Below, piece after piece: positions 7,407 to 14,023 of a stretch of DNA of 14,023 nucleotides (its first letter is position 1; each line of letters begins with the position of its first letter). The translations under genes and the position numbers were made by a program. The DNA is from Bacteroidales bacterium UBA3388 (GTDB lineage: Bacteria; Bacteroidota; Bacteroidia; Bacteroidales; P3). Under the pieces are notes generated by a model, which made no database searches, was not told the DNA's origin, and was given only the letters and a program-made list of their open reading frames with translations. Location of the stretch: the NCBI GenBank assembly GCA_002358855.1, contig DEPQ01000072.1:1-14023 (forward strand), read 5' to 3'.

Positions 7407-8852
7407 ATGGATAAGGATAAAAATATAATAGAAGACGTAACAAACAACGATTATAAATATGGTTTTGTTACTGATATAGAGACTGAATTTATTGAAAAAG
7501 GATTAAACGAAGATATTATTCGTCATATATCTAAGGTAAAGCAAGAACCTGATTGGCTTTTAGAGTTTCGATTAAAGGCTTATAGGAAATTCATCACTAT
7601 GAAGCAACCTGATTGGGCTCATCTTAATATTCCACCAATTGATTATCAAGATATTATTTACTATGCAGCGCCTAAGAAGAAAAAAGAACTTGCAAGCCTT
7701 GATGAAGTAGATCCAGAACTTTTAGATACTTTCAATAAACTTGGAATTTCACTCGATGAACAAAAAAGATTAACCGGTGTAGCTGTTGATGCTGTGATGG
7801 ACTCGGTGTCGGTAAAGACAACTTTTCACGATACATTAAGTAAAGCAGGAGTTATTTTTTGTTCGTTTAGTGAAGCTGTTAAAAATCACCCTGATTTAGT
7901 AAAACAATACTTAGCAAGTGTTGTTCCGATAGGAGATAATTACTTTGCTGCACTTAATTCAGCAGTATTTTCCGATGGTTCTTTCTGTTACATTCCAAAA
8001 GGCGTACATTGCCCAATGGAACTCTCAACTTATTTCAGAATAAACGCAGGAGGAACAGGACAATTTGAGAGAACATTAATTGTAGCCGATGAAGGCTCCT
8101 ATGTTTCCTATATGGAGGGTTGCTCAGCTCCTCAAAGAGATGAAAATCAACTTCACGCCGCTATCGTAGAGATTGTTGTGATGAAAGATGCCGAAGTAAA
8201 ATATTCTACAGTTCAAAATTGGTATCCTGGAGATAAAGACGGAAAAGGAGGAATTTATAATTTCGTCACAAAAAGAGGAATGTGCAAAGGAAATAACTCT
8301 AAACTATCTTGGACACAAGTTGAAACAGGATCGGCAATCACTTGGAAATATCCTTCATGCGTATTATTAGGAGATAATTCCGTAGGAGAATTTTATTCTG
8401 TTGCAGTAACAAACAATCATCAGCAAGCAGACACAGGAACAAAGATGGTTCATGTAGGACGAAATACTAAAAGTACAATCATCAGTAAAGGAATATCAAG
8501 CGGAAGAAGTCAAAACTCTTACAGAGGTTTAGTAAAAGTAAATCGATTGGCAGAAAATTCAAGAAATTATTCTCAATGCGATTCTTTATTGCTAACAGAT
8601 ACTTGCGGAGCACACACTTTCCCCTATATAAAGGTTGATAATCATTCCTCAATAGTAGAACACGAGGCTACTACCTCAAAGATTTCAGAAGACCAACTCT
8701 TCTATTGTCGTCAAAGAGGAATAAGTCAAGAAGGTGCAATCGGGCTTATAGTAAACGGATATGCAAAAGAAGTTTTAAATAAATTGCCTATGGAGTTTGC
8801 TGTTGAAGCACAAAAATTATTATCCATAAGTTTAGACAATAGTGTTGGATAA
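7407..8852 (+). CDS. sufB: SufB, Fe-S cluster assembly scaffold protein
   Basis: SufB forms, with SufC and SufD, the scaffold on which the SUF system builds Fe-S clusters. The 481 residues match the family (about 480-495) along the whole length, from YKYGFVTDIET through IPKGVHCPMELSTYFRIN, YMEGCSAPQRDENQLHAA and SGRSQNSYRGLV to the closing MEFAVEAQKLLSISLDNSVG. By counting back from the C-terminus, Cys391 (QCDS) corresponds to E. coli Cys405, and His419 and Glu420 (EHEATTS) to His433 and Glu434, residues reported as important for cluster assembly. No sufC, sufD or sufS follows, which is unusual; the next gene is a glycosyltransferase one base after the stop. The ATG at 7407 is the only Met before residue 64, so the start is firm although no ribosome binding site is present. 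Confidence 0.97.
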   Translation: MDKDKNIIEDVTNNDYKYGFVTDIETEFIEKGLNEDIIRHISKVKQEPDWLLEFRLKAYRKFITMKQPDWAHLNIPPIDYQDIIYYAAPKKKKELASLDEVDPELLDTFNKLGISLDEQKRLTGVAVDAVMDSVSVKTTFHDTLSKAGVIFCSFSEAVKNHPDLVKQYLASVVPIGDNYFAALNSAVFSDGSFCYIPKGVHCPMELSTYFRINAGGTGQFERTLIVADEGSYVSYMEGCSAPQRDENQLHAAIVEIVVMKDAEVKYSTVQNWYPGDKDGKGGIYNFVTKRGMCKGNNSKLSWTQVETGSAITWKYPSCVLLGDNSVGEFYSVAVTNNHQQADTGTKMVHVGRNTKSTIISKGISSGRSQNSYRGLVKVNRLAENSRNYSQCDSLLLTDTCGAHTFPYIKVDNHSSIVEHEATTSKISEDQLFYCRQRGISQEGAIGLIVNGYAKEVLNKLPMEFAVEAQKLLSISLDNSVG

Positions 8853-8853
8853 A

Positions 8854-9846
8854 ATGGAAAGTTATTGTAAGATATTAGTAATAAGATTTTCATCAATAGG
8901 AGACATAGTTTTAACAACTCCTATTGTTAGAGCGTTAAAACAGCAATTAAAAAACGTAGAGATTCATTATCTAACAAAGAAATCAAACTATTCACTTCTA
9001 CAAAACAACAAATATATTGATAAAATACATTTGTTAGAAGAGGGAGATTTATACTCAAAACTAAGAAAAAATAAATTTGATTACATAGTAGATTTACACA
9101 ACAACTTACGTTCGTTTAAAATCAAGGCAATGCTTGGAGTAAAAAGCAAAGCGTTTCCAAAATTAAACCTAAAAAAACTCCTACTTGTAAAGTTTAAAAT
9201 AAATAAGCTACCGAATGTTCACATAGTTGATAGATATTTTGAGGCAGTAAGCAAATTAGGAGTAATAAATGACTATAAAGGATTGGATTTCTTTTTACAA
9301 GAAGAAGATTTTGTTTCTCCTGACGCTTTACCATTAGACTTTCACAATGGATATGTTGCAGTTGTAGTGGGAAGCAAACACTTTACAAAACAAATGCCTT
9401 TGGATTTTTTAATGAGAATATGCAAAAGTTTGGATAAACCAATAATTCTTTTAGGAGATAAAAGCGATTACGAAAAGGCATTTAGGATTGAAAAAGAAAT
9501 TGGAGTAAAAGTATTCAATGGATGTGGAGCTTATAGTATCAATCAAAGCAGTGCCTTAATTAAAAATTCGCTTGGAGTAATTACAGCAGACACAGGACTT
9601 ATGCACATTGCCTCTGCCTTAGATAAAAACATAATTTGCGTTTGGGGAAACACCGTTATGGATTTTGGAATGTTTCCTTACAGAAGCGAAAACTCACAAG
9701 CAAAAACCTATAACTTTGAAGTAAAGAATCTATCGTGTCGTCCGTGTAGTAAATTAGGCTATAAGCAATGCCCAAAGAAACATTTCAAATGTATGAACGC
9801 TCAAAACGTAGAAGAAATCATAAGAATAGCCAATAATTGGGAATAA
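8854..9846 (+). CDS. Glycosyltransferase family 9 (heptosyltransferase-like)
   Basis: The 330-residue product is a GT9/GT-B enzyme related to ADP-heptose:LPS heptosyltransferases, which extend the LPS inner core at the inner face of the cytoplasmic membrane. Evidence: ILVIRFSSIGDIVLTTPIVRAL (about 7-28, split here by memory of family motifs as RFSSIGDIVLTTP), a central VVVGSKHFTKQMP, and the C-terminal nucleotide-sugar motif TADTGLMHIASAL (244-256). A cysteine cluster, Cys295, Cys298, Cys306 and Cys313, lies near the C-terminus. The sugar and acceptor cannot be told. I chose the ATG at 8854, one base after the sufB stop, over a GTG at 8842 inside sufB, because the conserved region begins at once after the ATG. 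Confidence 0.9.
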   Translation: MESYCKILVIRFSSIGDIVLTTPIVRALKQQLKNVEIHYLTKKSNYSLLQNNKYIDKIHLLEEGDLYSKLRKNKFDYIVDLHNNLRSFKIKAMLGVKSKAFPKLNLKKLLLVKFKINKLPNVHIVDRYFEAVSKLGVINDYKGLDFFLQEEDFVSPDALPLDFHNGYVAVVVGSKHFTKQMPLDFLMRICKSLDKPIILLGDKSDYEKAFRIEKEIGVKVFNGCGAYSINQSSALIKNSLGVITADTGLMHIASALDKNIICVWGNTVMDFGMFPYRSENSQAKTYNFEVKNLSCRPCSKLGYKQCPKKHFKCMNAQNVEEIIRIANNWE

Positions 9847-9849
9847 AAA

Positions 9850-10638
9850 ATGGAAGAAAACAAATACAAAGAAGCACAAGAAAGCTTTTCCAAACTTTTA
9901 ACCATTATGGACGAACTTCGCGAGAAATGTCCATGGGATAGAAAGCAAACAAACCTTAGTTTAAAGTCAAATACAATAGAAGAAGTCTATGAATTAGCAC
10001 AAGCAATCGAAGATAACGACTATCAAGAAATAAAAAAAGAACTTGGAGATTTGCTTTTGCATATTGTTTTCTATTCAAAAATTGGAAGTGAGAGCGGAGA
10101 ATTTGACATAAAGGCTGTAATAGATTCCTTATGCGAAAAGTTAATAAGACGACACCCTCACATATATGGAGAAGTCAAAGTAGAAAATGCAGAAGACGTT
10201 AAAAAGACTTGGGAACAAATCAAAATGACAGAAGGAAGAACTTCTGTATTTTCAGGAGTCCCACGAGCATTAGACTCTTTGATTAAAGCATACAGATTAC
10301 AAGAGAAAGCAGCAGGCGTAGGCTTTGATTGGGAAAAGAAAGAACAAGTTTGGGAAAAAGTAAAAGAAGAATTACAAGAATTAGAACAAGAAGTAGAAGA
10401 CCAAAACTCACAAGAAAAAATAGAAGAAGAATTTGGAGATGTATTATTTGCACTAATCAATTATGCACGCTTTCTAAAAATAAAACCCGAACACGCCTTA
10501 GAAAAGACAAATCGTAAATTCATAAAACGATTTCAATACATAGAACAAGTAGCACAAGAAAAAAATAAAAAACTTCAAGAAATGAGTCTTGAAGAAATGG
10601 ATATAATTTGGAATAACGCAAAAACAATGGAGGAATAA
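9850..10638 (+). CDS. mazG: MazG nucleoside triphosphate pyrophosphohydrolase
   Basis: MazG hydrolyses (d)NTPs to monophosphates and pyrophosphate and cleans abnormal nucleotides from the pool. The 262-residue product has two MazG helical domains, the usual arrangement. The first has CPWDRKQT, EEVYE (44-48) and ELGD (64-67), supplying the Mg-binding EExxE/ExxD set. The second has EELQE (173-177) and EEFGD (193-197). SVFSGVPRALDSLIKAYRLQEKAAGVGFDW links them, a strongly conserved feature. The start lies 3 bases after the glycosyltransferase stop, so it is part of the same operon. The final codons (ATGGAGGAATAA) also supply a Shine-Dalgarno-like GGAGG for the next gene. Confidence 0.97.
   Translation: MEENKYKEAQESFSKLLTIMDELREKCPWDRKQTNLSLKSNTIEEVYELAQAIEDNDYQEIKKELGDLLLHIVFYSKIGSESGEFDIKAVIDSLCEKLIRRHPHIYGEVKVENAEDVKKTWEQIKMTEGRTSVFSGVPRALDSLIKAYRLQEKAAGVGFDWEKKEQVWEKVKEELQELEQEVEDQNSQEKIEEEFGDVLFALINYARFLKIKPEHALEKTNRKFIKRFQYIEQVAQEKNKKLQEMSLEEMDIIWNNAKTMEE
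10629..10633 (+). promoter_or_regulatory. Ribosome binding site GGAGG inside the mazG 3' end
   Basis: GGAGG lies 9 bases before the ATG at 10643 and is encoded by the last Met-Glu codons of mazG. It is the clearest Shine-Dalgarno sequence I noticed in the window, where most genes have none. Confidence 0.55.
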
Positions 10639-10642
10639 AAAG

Positions 10643-11278
10643 ATGATAGAAATTATACCACAAAATCACTTTGAAGTAAATAGTTATATATTACTTGATG
10701 ACACTAAAGAATGTGTCTTAGTTGATGTTTGCTCACAAGGAGTCTTACAAGAAAGAGAAATAATCAACTTTATAGAACAACATTCCTTAAAAGTAAAACA
10801 CATATTGCTTACTCACCCTCACGTAGATCATCTTTGCGGAACGGCTTTTGCTTGTAAACAATTCTCTTTGCCTATCACAATGAGCATAGATGCAGTAGGA
10901 ATGTTCAATACCGCTAACAACCAAGCAGCAATGATGGGATTTGAACTCGGAGACATTAACTCTGTGGAGATAAAGACTATAATGCCAGGAGATGTAATTG
11001 AATTTGGCAACAGCAAGATAGAATGCCTTGACACAGCAGGTCATTGCATTGGTAGTTTGAGTTATTACAATGCAGAAGAGAAATATATAATTACCGGAGA
11101 TGCTCTTTTTGCACAATCAATCGGCAGAACAGACCTTCCAACAGGTGATTTAGAGCTATTACTCTCTAACATAAAAGAAAAAATACTCACTCTACCCGAA
11201 GAAACCAAAGTATATCCAGGTCACGGTCCTTATTCCACAGTAGATTACGAAAAAACACATAATCCATTCTTATTATAA
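10643..11278 (+). CDS. Metallo-beta-lactamase-fold hydrolase (glyoxalase II-like)
   Basis: The 211-residue protein carries a complete metal-binding set of the metallo-beta-lactamase fold: HPHVDH (His58, His60, Asp62, His63), His134 in AGHCIGS, Asp153 in TGDALF and His194 in PGHGP. The ALFAQSIGRTDLPTGD segment is typical of the glyoxalase II-like subgroup of about 210 residues. These enzymes hydrolyse thioesters or related small metabolites in the cytoplasm, but the substrate of this subgroup is usually unknown; the long C-terminal glutathione-binding domain of true glyoxalase II is absent. It follows mazG by 4 bases and precedes the outer-membrane gene by 4 bases. Confidence 0.92.
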   Translation: MIEIIPQNHFEVNSYILLDDTKECVLVDVCSQGVLQEREIINFIEQHSLKVKHILLTHPHVDHLCGTAFACKQFSLPITMSIDAVGMFNTANNQAAMMGFELGDINSVEIKTIMPGDVIEFGNSKIECLDTAGHCIGSLSYYNAEEKYIITGDALFAQSIGRTDLPTGDLELLLSNIKEKILTLPEETKVYPGHGPYSTVDYEKTHNPFLL

Positions 11279-11282
11279 AACT

Positions 11283-11900
11283 ATGAAAAAACAAGTAATT
11301 TATATTTTTCTTTTGATTATCTTGGCATTTCCCTTTGGAATAAAAGCACAAGACTTTCATGCAGGATTACAATTCGGTATTGTGCCTTCGCAAGTTGATG
11401 GAGACGAAATGACAGGCTTTAATAAAATTGGACTAACAGGCGGAGCATTTGTAGAAAGAGACATAAACGAAAAGTTTTTCTTATTTACAGACTTAGCTTT
11501 CACAATGAAAGGAAGTCGTGTTGCAAGTTCAAAAAACATAGATTTTAATAAAATAGAATTAACAACAAACTACATAGATTGGGGCTTGTATGCAGGATAT
11601 AGACTTAATGATAAAATTAGTTTAAAAGCAGGTTTAATTCCTTCTGTCTTGATTTACCAAAAACAAATGACCGCTGGAGGATTTGAAAGTCTCTATGAAA
11701 ATCCTTTTAGAGCTTTTAATTTACTTTTTTCTGGAGGAGCTAACTATCGTTTCTCAAAACATTTTTCAATAAATGCTTCATACAATTACTCTATAACAAG
11801 CATTCGACCTGGTGAATTGGTTATTATAGACACTCATATAGGTGTTTCCAATGCTCAATATCATCATTACTTAAATTTTTCTTTGATGTACCATTTCTAA
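11283..11900 (+). CDS. Small outer-membrane beta-barrel protein (PorT/OMP_b-brl family)
   Basis: The 205-residue product starts with a classic signal peptide, MKKQVIYIFLLIILAFPFGI then KAQ, with cleavage likely after residue 22-23. The mature part alternates short amphipathic strands and turns (GLQFGIVPS, FFLFTDLAFTMKGS, WGLYAGYRL, ISLKAGLIPSVL, FSINASYNYSI) and ends in LNFSLMYHF, with the terminal Phe typical of Bam-inserted barrels. About eight strands are plausible. It fits the Bacteroidota OMP_b-brl_2/PorT-like group. A specific role is not readable; T9SS PorT itself is longer in my recollection. It is the last gene of the sufB-led run. Confidence 0.82.
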   Translation: MKKQVIYIFLLIILAFPFGIKAQDFHAGLQFGIVPSQVDGDEMTGFNKIGLTGGAFVERDINEKFFLFTDLAFTMKGSRVASSKNIDFNKIELTTNYIDWGLYAGYRLNDKISLKAGLIPSVLIYQKQMTAGGFESLYENPFRAFNLLFSGGANYRFSKHFSINASYNYSITSIRPGELVIIDTHIGVSNAQYHHYLNFSLMYHF

Positions 11901-11916
11901 AACAAAGAAAAAATAA

Positions 11917-11935
11917 AATAATTCAAAGAATTATT
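11917..11935 (+). terminator. Intergenic hairpin after the beta-barrel gene, weak terminator candidate
   Basis: AATAATTC and GAATTATT form a perfect 8-bp stem around an AAA loop, 16 bases after the stop codon. No T-run follows, so it is a poor intrinsic terminator. It is flanked by two direct copies of AAAACAAAGAAA (11900-11911 and 11941-11952), a word also found in the arm of the 4919-4983 terminator. Confidence 0.35.
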
Positions 11936-11968
11936 GAAATAAAACAAAGAAATATTGTTGCTTTTCAT

Positions 11969-11976
11969 TACATTTG
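11969..11976 (+). promoter_or_regulatory. -7 element TACATTTG, likely promoter of the GH16-like lipoprotein gene
   Basis: TACATTTG matches TAnnTTTG. No TTTG lies at the expected 19-21 base distance upstream; the nearest TTG copies (11955-11960) are too close. Transcription would begin around 11980-11984, so either the ATG at 11984 is leaderless or the ATG at 12008 is used with a leader of about 25 bases. Confidence 0.45.
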
Positions 11977-11983
11977 CAATCTT

Positions 11984-13954
11984 ATGGGAATAAATAATTT
12001 AAAGCAAATGAGATTTTTACTGACACTCTTAATGATTCTTATTGTTTTTTCTTCGTGTAAGAAAGAAGAAAACATAATTAAGAGTTTCGATGCTTTGAAT
12101 AATTTTTCTCAAACAGATACTGTAAAAGTAGATATGTCGTTTGACAATTCTGTTTTAGAAGGTGTGGTTTTGCCTTCAAAGAAAGAGTATTTTGTTTTTA
12201 AGGCAAAAGTCTCTAATCCAAAGAATAAAGAATTGTTTTACAAGATTTATTATCAAAATTCAAGTTATAAATTTGCTGAAAATCGTAAAGAATCAAGTGA
12301 AAACTTCTATGGCTCTTGGCAAAGTACACAAACAACTTTTAAACCATTTAAAACAGAAGAAATAATAGATAGTTTTCAAATTGTAGGTAATCCTCGCGAT
12401 GAAAAACTTTATTATGGGAAAAAGATTCCAAGACAATTAACACCCAAAGATATAGAAGATGGAATAAAACTTGTATATGAAACTCCTGAATGGCTCGCTT
12501 CTATTAAGCAAAAGGCAAAAGAGAATAAAGTTCCTTTGAGAGAGCAAATGATTTTAGACATCGTTTGGGTGATAAATCACGAAAATAGCAAACAAGGCGA
12601 TGTAAACAGAAGAGAAAGACGCAATCCACGAACAGGAGTTTATGAATTTATGATAGTTGTCGCAGATAAAGAAGGACTAAACTCTATTCCAGAACACATA
12701 AAAAACATTTCAAAACAAAATCCTGCAACAAACGATTTTGAAAATCCTTTTTCATTTTTTGCAGACAATGATTTAAAAGGCGTTTATGTCTTAAAAAGCG
12801 AGAAAGTCTTAAAAACAAGGGCAGTTTTAAATGCAAAACAAGGCGTATTTGTTGATGTTTACAATTGTCCTAATAGTAATTTCAAAGTATATTCTCACGA
12901 TACAACACTAATTGGCAACACTGCTGATTTATATCAAAGAGCAATGTTTGAACAATACTATCACGACATAAATAAAACAAGAAATATTGAACAAATACCT
13001 ATTATTTCAGATATTTTATCCGAAAATGCTTACACCTTAGAGGATTATAATCTCGCAAAACAAAAATTCGCAAAAGAAAATAGTCGATTAAACATCCACC
13101 CTTCAATAACTACAAAACCAGGAGCAACAATCCGTATTCCAAATAACAGAGATTATATCAGCATATCAAATCCTGGCAACGAAAGTCTTGAAACTGCAAA
13201 AAAGGAAAGCGTAGGCATAAGAGCGAGAGTAGGATTTACATACGGAAAATATAGAGCGAAAATAAAATTTCCTCCACTTGTCAATCCCAATGAAGTTTGG
13301 ACAGGATTGACAAACGCATTTTGGTTAGCATATCAAAGTGAAAGTGACTGGAATCAAAGAAGAGATTGTACAAATAAAGGATATGTAAAACAAAGTAAAA
13401 ATGATAAAGAAGCAGAACGCTCACTAAAAACTCATTATTCCGAGATTGACATTGAGATGATAAAGACTTCAAAATATTGGAACGAAGAAGAAATGAAAAA
13501 AGATAATCCAATAGGAAATGGAAACTTTGTTTTAGCGTGTACAAATTGGGATATGGCATGTGGTTGCCCTCAAAATTTCAACAAAGAAGGTATTCAAACA
13601 ATAAATTATAAAGAAAACACTTTTAATTTACACAGATGGTTTGAAACATATCGTGCTTTAACCTCACGAATAGAGTTGAGTAATGATATATTCTCAAAAG
13701 ATTATTATTTTTTTGAAATAGAATGGACGCCCACAGAGATAATTTGGAGAGTCGGACCAGAGGAAAATAATATGAAAGTAGTAGGATATATGAACGAAAG
13801 CGTAACATCTATTCCTAATAATCAGATGTTACCAATCGTTACGCAAGAATTTCATTATTCTTCTTGGTGGTTGCCCGAGGTTTTTGAGCAAGGCTTGATT
13901 CCTTTTAACAAAAAAGATTTAGAAGGAAAGATTTTTGAAATTATAATAGAGTAA
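11984..13954 (+). CDS. Lipoprotein with C-terminal GH16-like glycoside hydrolase domain
   Basis: The 656-residue product begins with a lipoprotein signal ending LIVFSSC; the lipid-bearing Cys is 25 from the first ATG or 17 from a second in-frame ATG at 12008, which gives a more typical signal (MRFLLTLLMI). CKKEE after the cleavage site resembles lipoprotein export signals of surface lipoproteins in some Bacteroidota. Residues about 30-400 are unassigned, without motifs I recognise. From about residue 410 it looks like GH16: VGIRARVGFTYGKYRAKIKFP, then EIDIE with Glu487, Asp489 and Glu491 as presumed nucleophile, helper and acid/base, in the ExDxE (no beta-bulge) form seen in lichenases, then FFEIEWTPTEIIWRVG, the conserved later strand. 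It probably cleaves a beta-glucan or galactan outside the cell; the substrate is unknown. No SusC/SusD pair is present. Confidence 0.8.
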   Translation: MGINNLKQMRFLLTLLMILIVFSSCKKEENIIKSFDALNNFSQTDTVKVDMSFDNSVLEGVVLPSKKEYFVFKAKVSNPKNKELFYKIYYQNSSYKFAENRKESSENFYGSWQSTQTTFKPFKTEEIIDSFQIVGNPRDEKLYYGKKIPRQLTPKDIEDGIKLVYETPEWLASIKQKAKENKVPLREQMILDIVWVINHENSKQGDVNRRERRNPRTGVYEFMIVVADKEGLNSIPEHIKNISKQNPATNDFENPFSFFADNDLKGVYVLKSEKVLKTRAVLNAKQGVFVDVYNCPNSNFKVYSHDTTLIGNTADLYQRAMFEQYYHDINKTRNIEQIPIISDILSENAYTLEDYNLAKQKFAKENSRLNIHPSITTKPGATIRIPNNRDYISISNPGNESLETAKKESVGIRARVGFTYGKYRAKIKFPPLVNPNEVWTGLTNAFWLAYQSESDWNQRRDCTNKGYVKQSKNDKEAERSLKTHYSEIDIEMIKTSKYWNEEEMKKDNPIGNGNFVLACTNWDMACGCPQNFNKEGIQTINYKENTFNLHRWFETYRALTSRIELSNDIFSKDYYFFEIEWTPTEIIWRVGPEENNMKVVGYMNESVTSIPNNQMLPIVTQEFHYSSWWLPEVFEQGLIPFNKKDLEGKIFEIIIE

Positions 13955-13959
13955 TAAAT

Positions 13960-14023
13960 ATGAAAAAAGTAGTATTGATTTTATTAGCGATAGTTTGTTC
14001 GTTATCTATCAAAGCACAAGAAA
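13960..14023 (+). CDS. Start of an exported protein, cut by the window end
   Basis: The ATG lies 5 bases after the stop of the GH16-like gene. The 21 visible codons read MKKVVLILLAIVCSLSIKAQ then E, a typical Sec signal peptide with KAQ just before the probable cleavage site, as often seen in Bacteroidota envelope proteins. The mature part is outside the window, so no function can be given. The spacing suggests co-transcription with the GH16-like lipoprotein. Confidence 0.75.
   Translation, partial: MKKVVLILLAIVCSLSIKAQE

Noticed and set aside
7294..7443. Extended start of the nitroreductase at 7443
   Set aside because: It would add 50 residues unlike the family and overlap the sufB start and promoter; the Met at 7293 fits the family N-terminus.
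8842..8853. GTG start for the glycosyltransferase inside sufB
   Set aside because: The ATG at 8854 directly precedes the conserved N-terminal strand, so four extra residues are not needed.
10158..10517. Open frames on both strands within mazG, including an Arg/Thr-rich one at 10329
   Set aside because: They are shadows of the Glu/Lys-rich mazG codons, which are fully explained by two conserved MazG domains.
1..14023. Search by eye for tRNA genes, insertion sequences, CRISPR repeats and a defence island
   Set aside because: No cloverleaf-like segment, transposase motif, regularly spaced repeat or recognisable cluster of defence genes was seen.

Overview
The window looks like chromosome of an uncultured, AT-rich member of the Bacteroidota, probably Bacteroidales. 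Four signs support this: a gingipain-type protease ending in a type IX secretion (T9SS) sorting domain, a DUF4271-hemD-rnpA-yidD gene cluster, TAnnTTTG-type -7 promoter elements, and sparse Shine-Dalgarno sequences. It is almost fully coding. I see no tRNA, rRNA, insertion sequence, integrase or CRISPR array, and no gene-free stretch longer than about 115 bases.

Layout. (1) Positions 1-4908, plus strand: the 3' part of a large secreted C25 (gingipain/Kgp-like) protease; then a polytopic DUF4271 membrane protein, uroporphyrinogen-III synthase (hemD) with an odd Lys/Thr/Ala tail, the RNase P protein (rnpA) and the membrane-insertion factor yidD. The last three genes overlap each other, and a likely promoter for them lies inside the end of the DUF4271 gene. 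(2) A long, nearly symmetric hairpin at 4919-4983 separates this block from a minus-strand operon and probably terminates both. (3) Positions 4986-7293, minus strand: a nitroreductase-family flavoprotein, purE, and a fusion of a P-loop kinase-like domain with a dCMP deaminase. (4) A 113-base divergent intergenic region holds a strong Bacteroidota promoter for sufB and a 17-base palindrome that places a -7-like element on each strand. (5) Positions 7407-11900, plus strand: sufB (without sufC, sufD or sufS next to it), a family 9 glycosyltransferase, mazG, a glyoxalase II-like metallo-beta-lactamase hydrolase and a small outer-membrane beta-barrel protein, all tightly packed. (6) After an intergenic hairpin and a -7-like element comes a lipoprotein with a C-terminal GH16-like domain (to 13954), then the signal peptide of a further exported protein cut by the window end.

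Most genes are housekeeping: haem synthesis, tRNA processing, purine and pyrimidine nucleotide metabolism, Fe-S assembly, nucleotide-pool cleaning and envelope glycan synthesis. They are interleaved with envelope or secreted proteins. The least ordinary items are the kinase-deaminase fusion (same domain order as the antiphage deaminase AvcD, but in a metabolic operon), the histone-H1-like tail on HemD, the isolated sufB with a predicted leaderless transcript and palindromic promoter, and the GH16-like lipoprotein with a long unassigned N-terminal region. I find no convincing complete new defence or mobile system.
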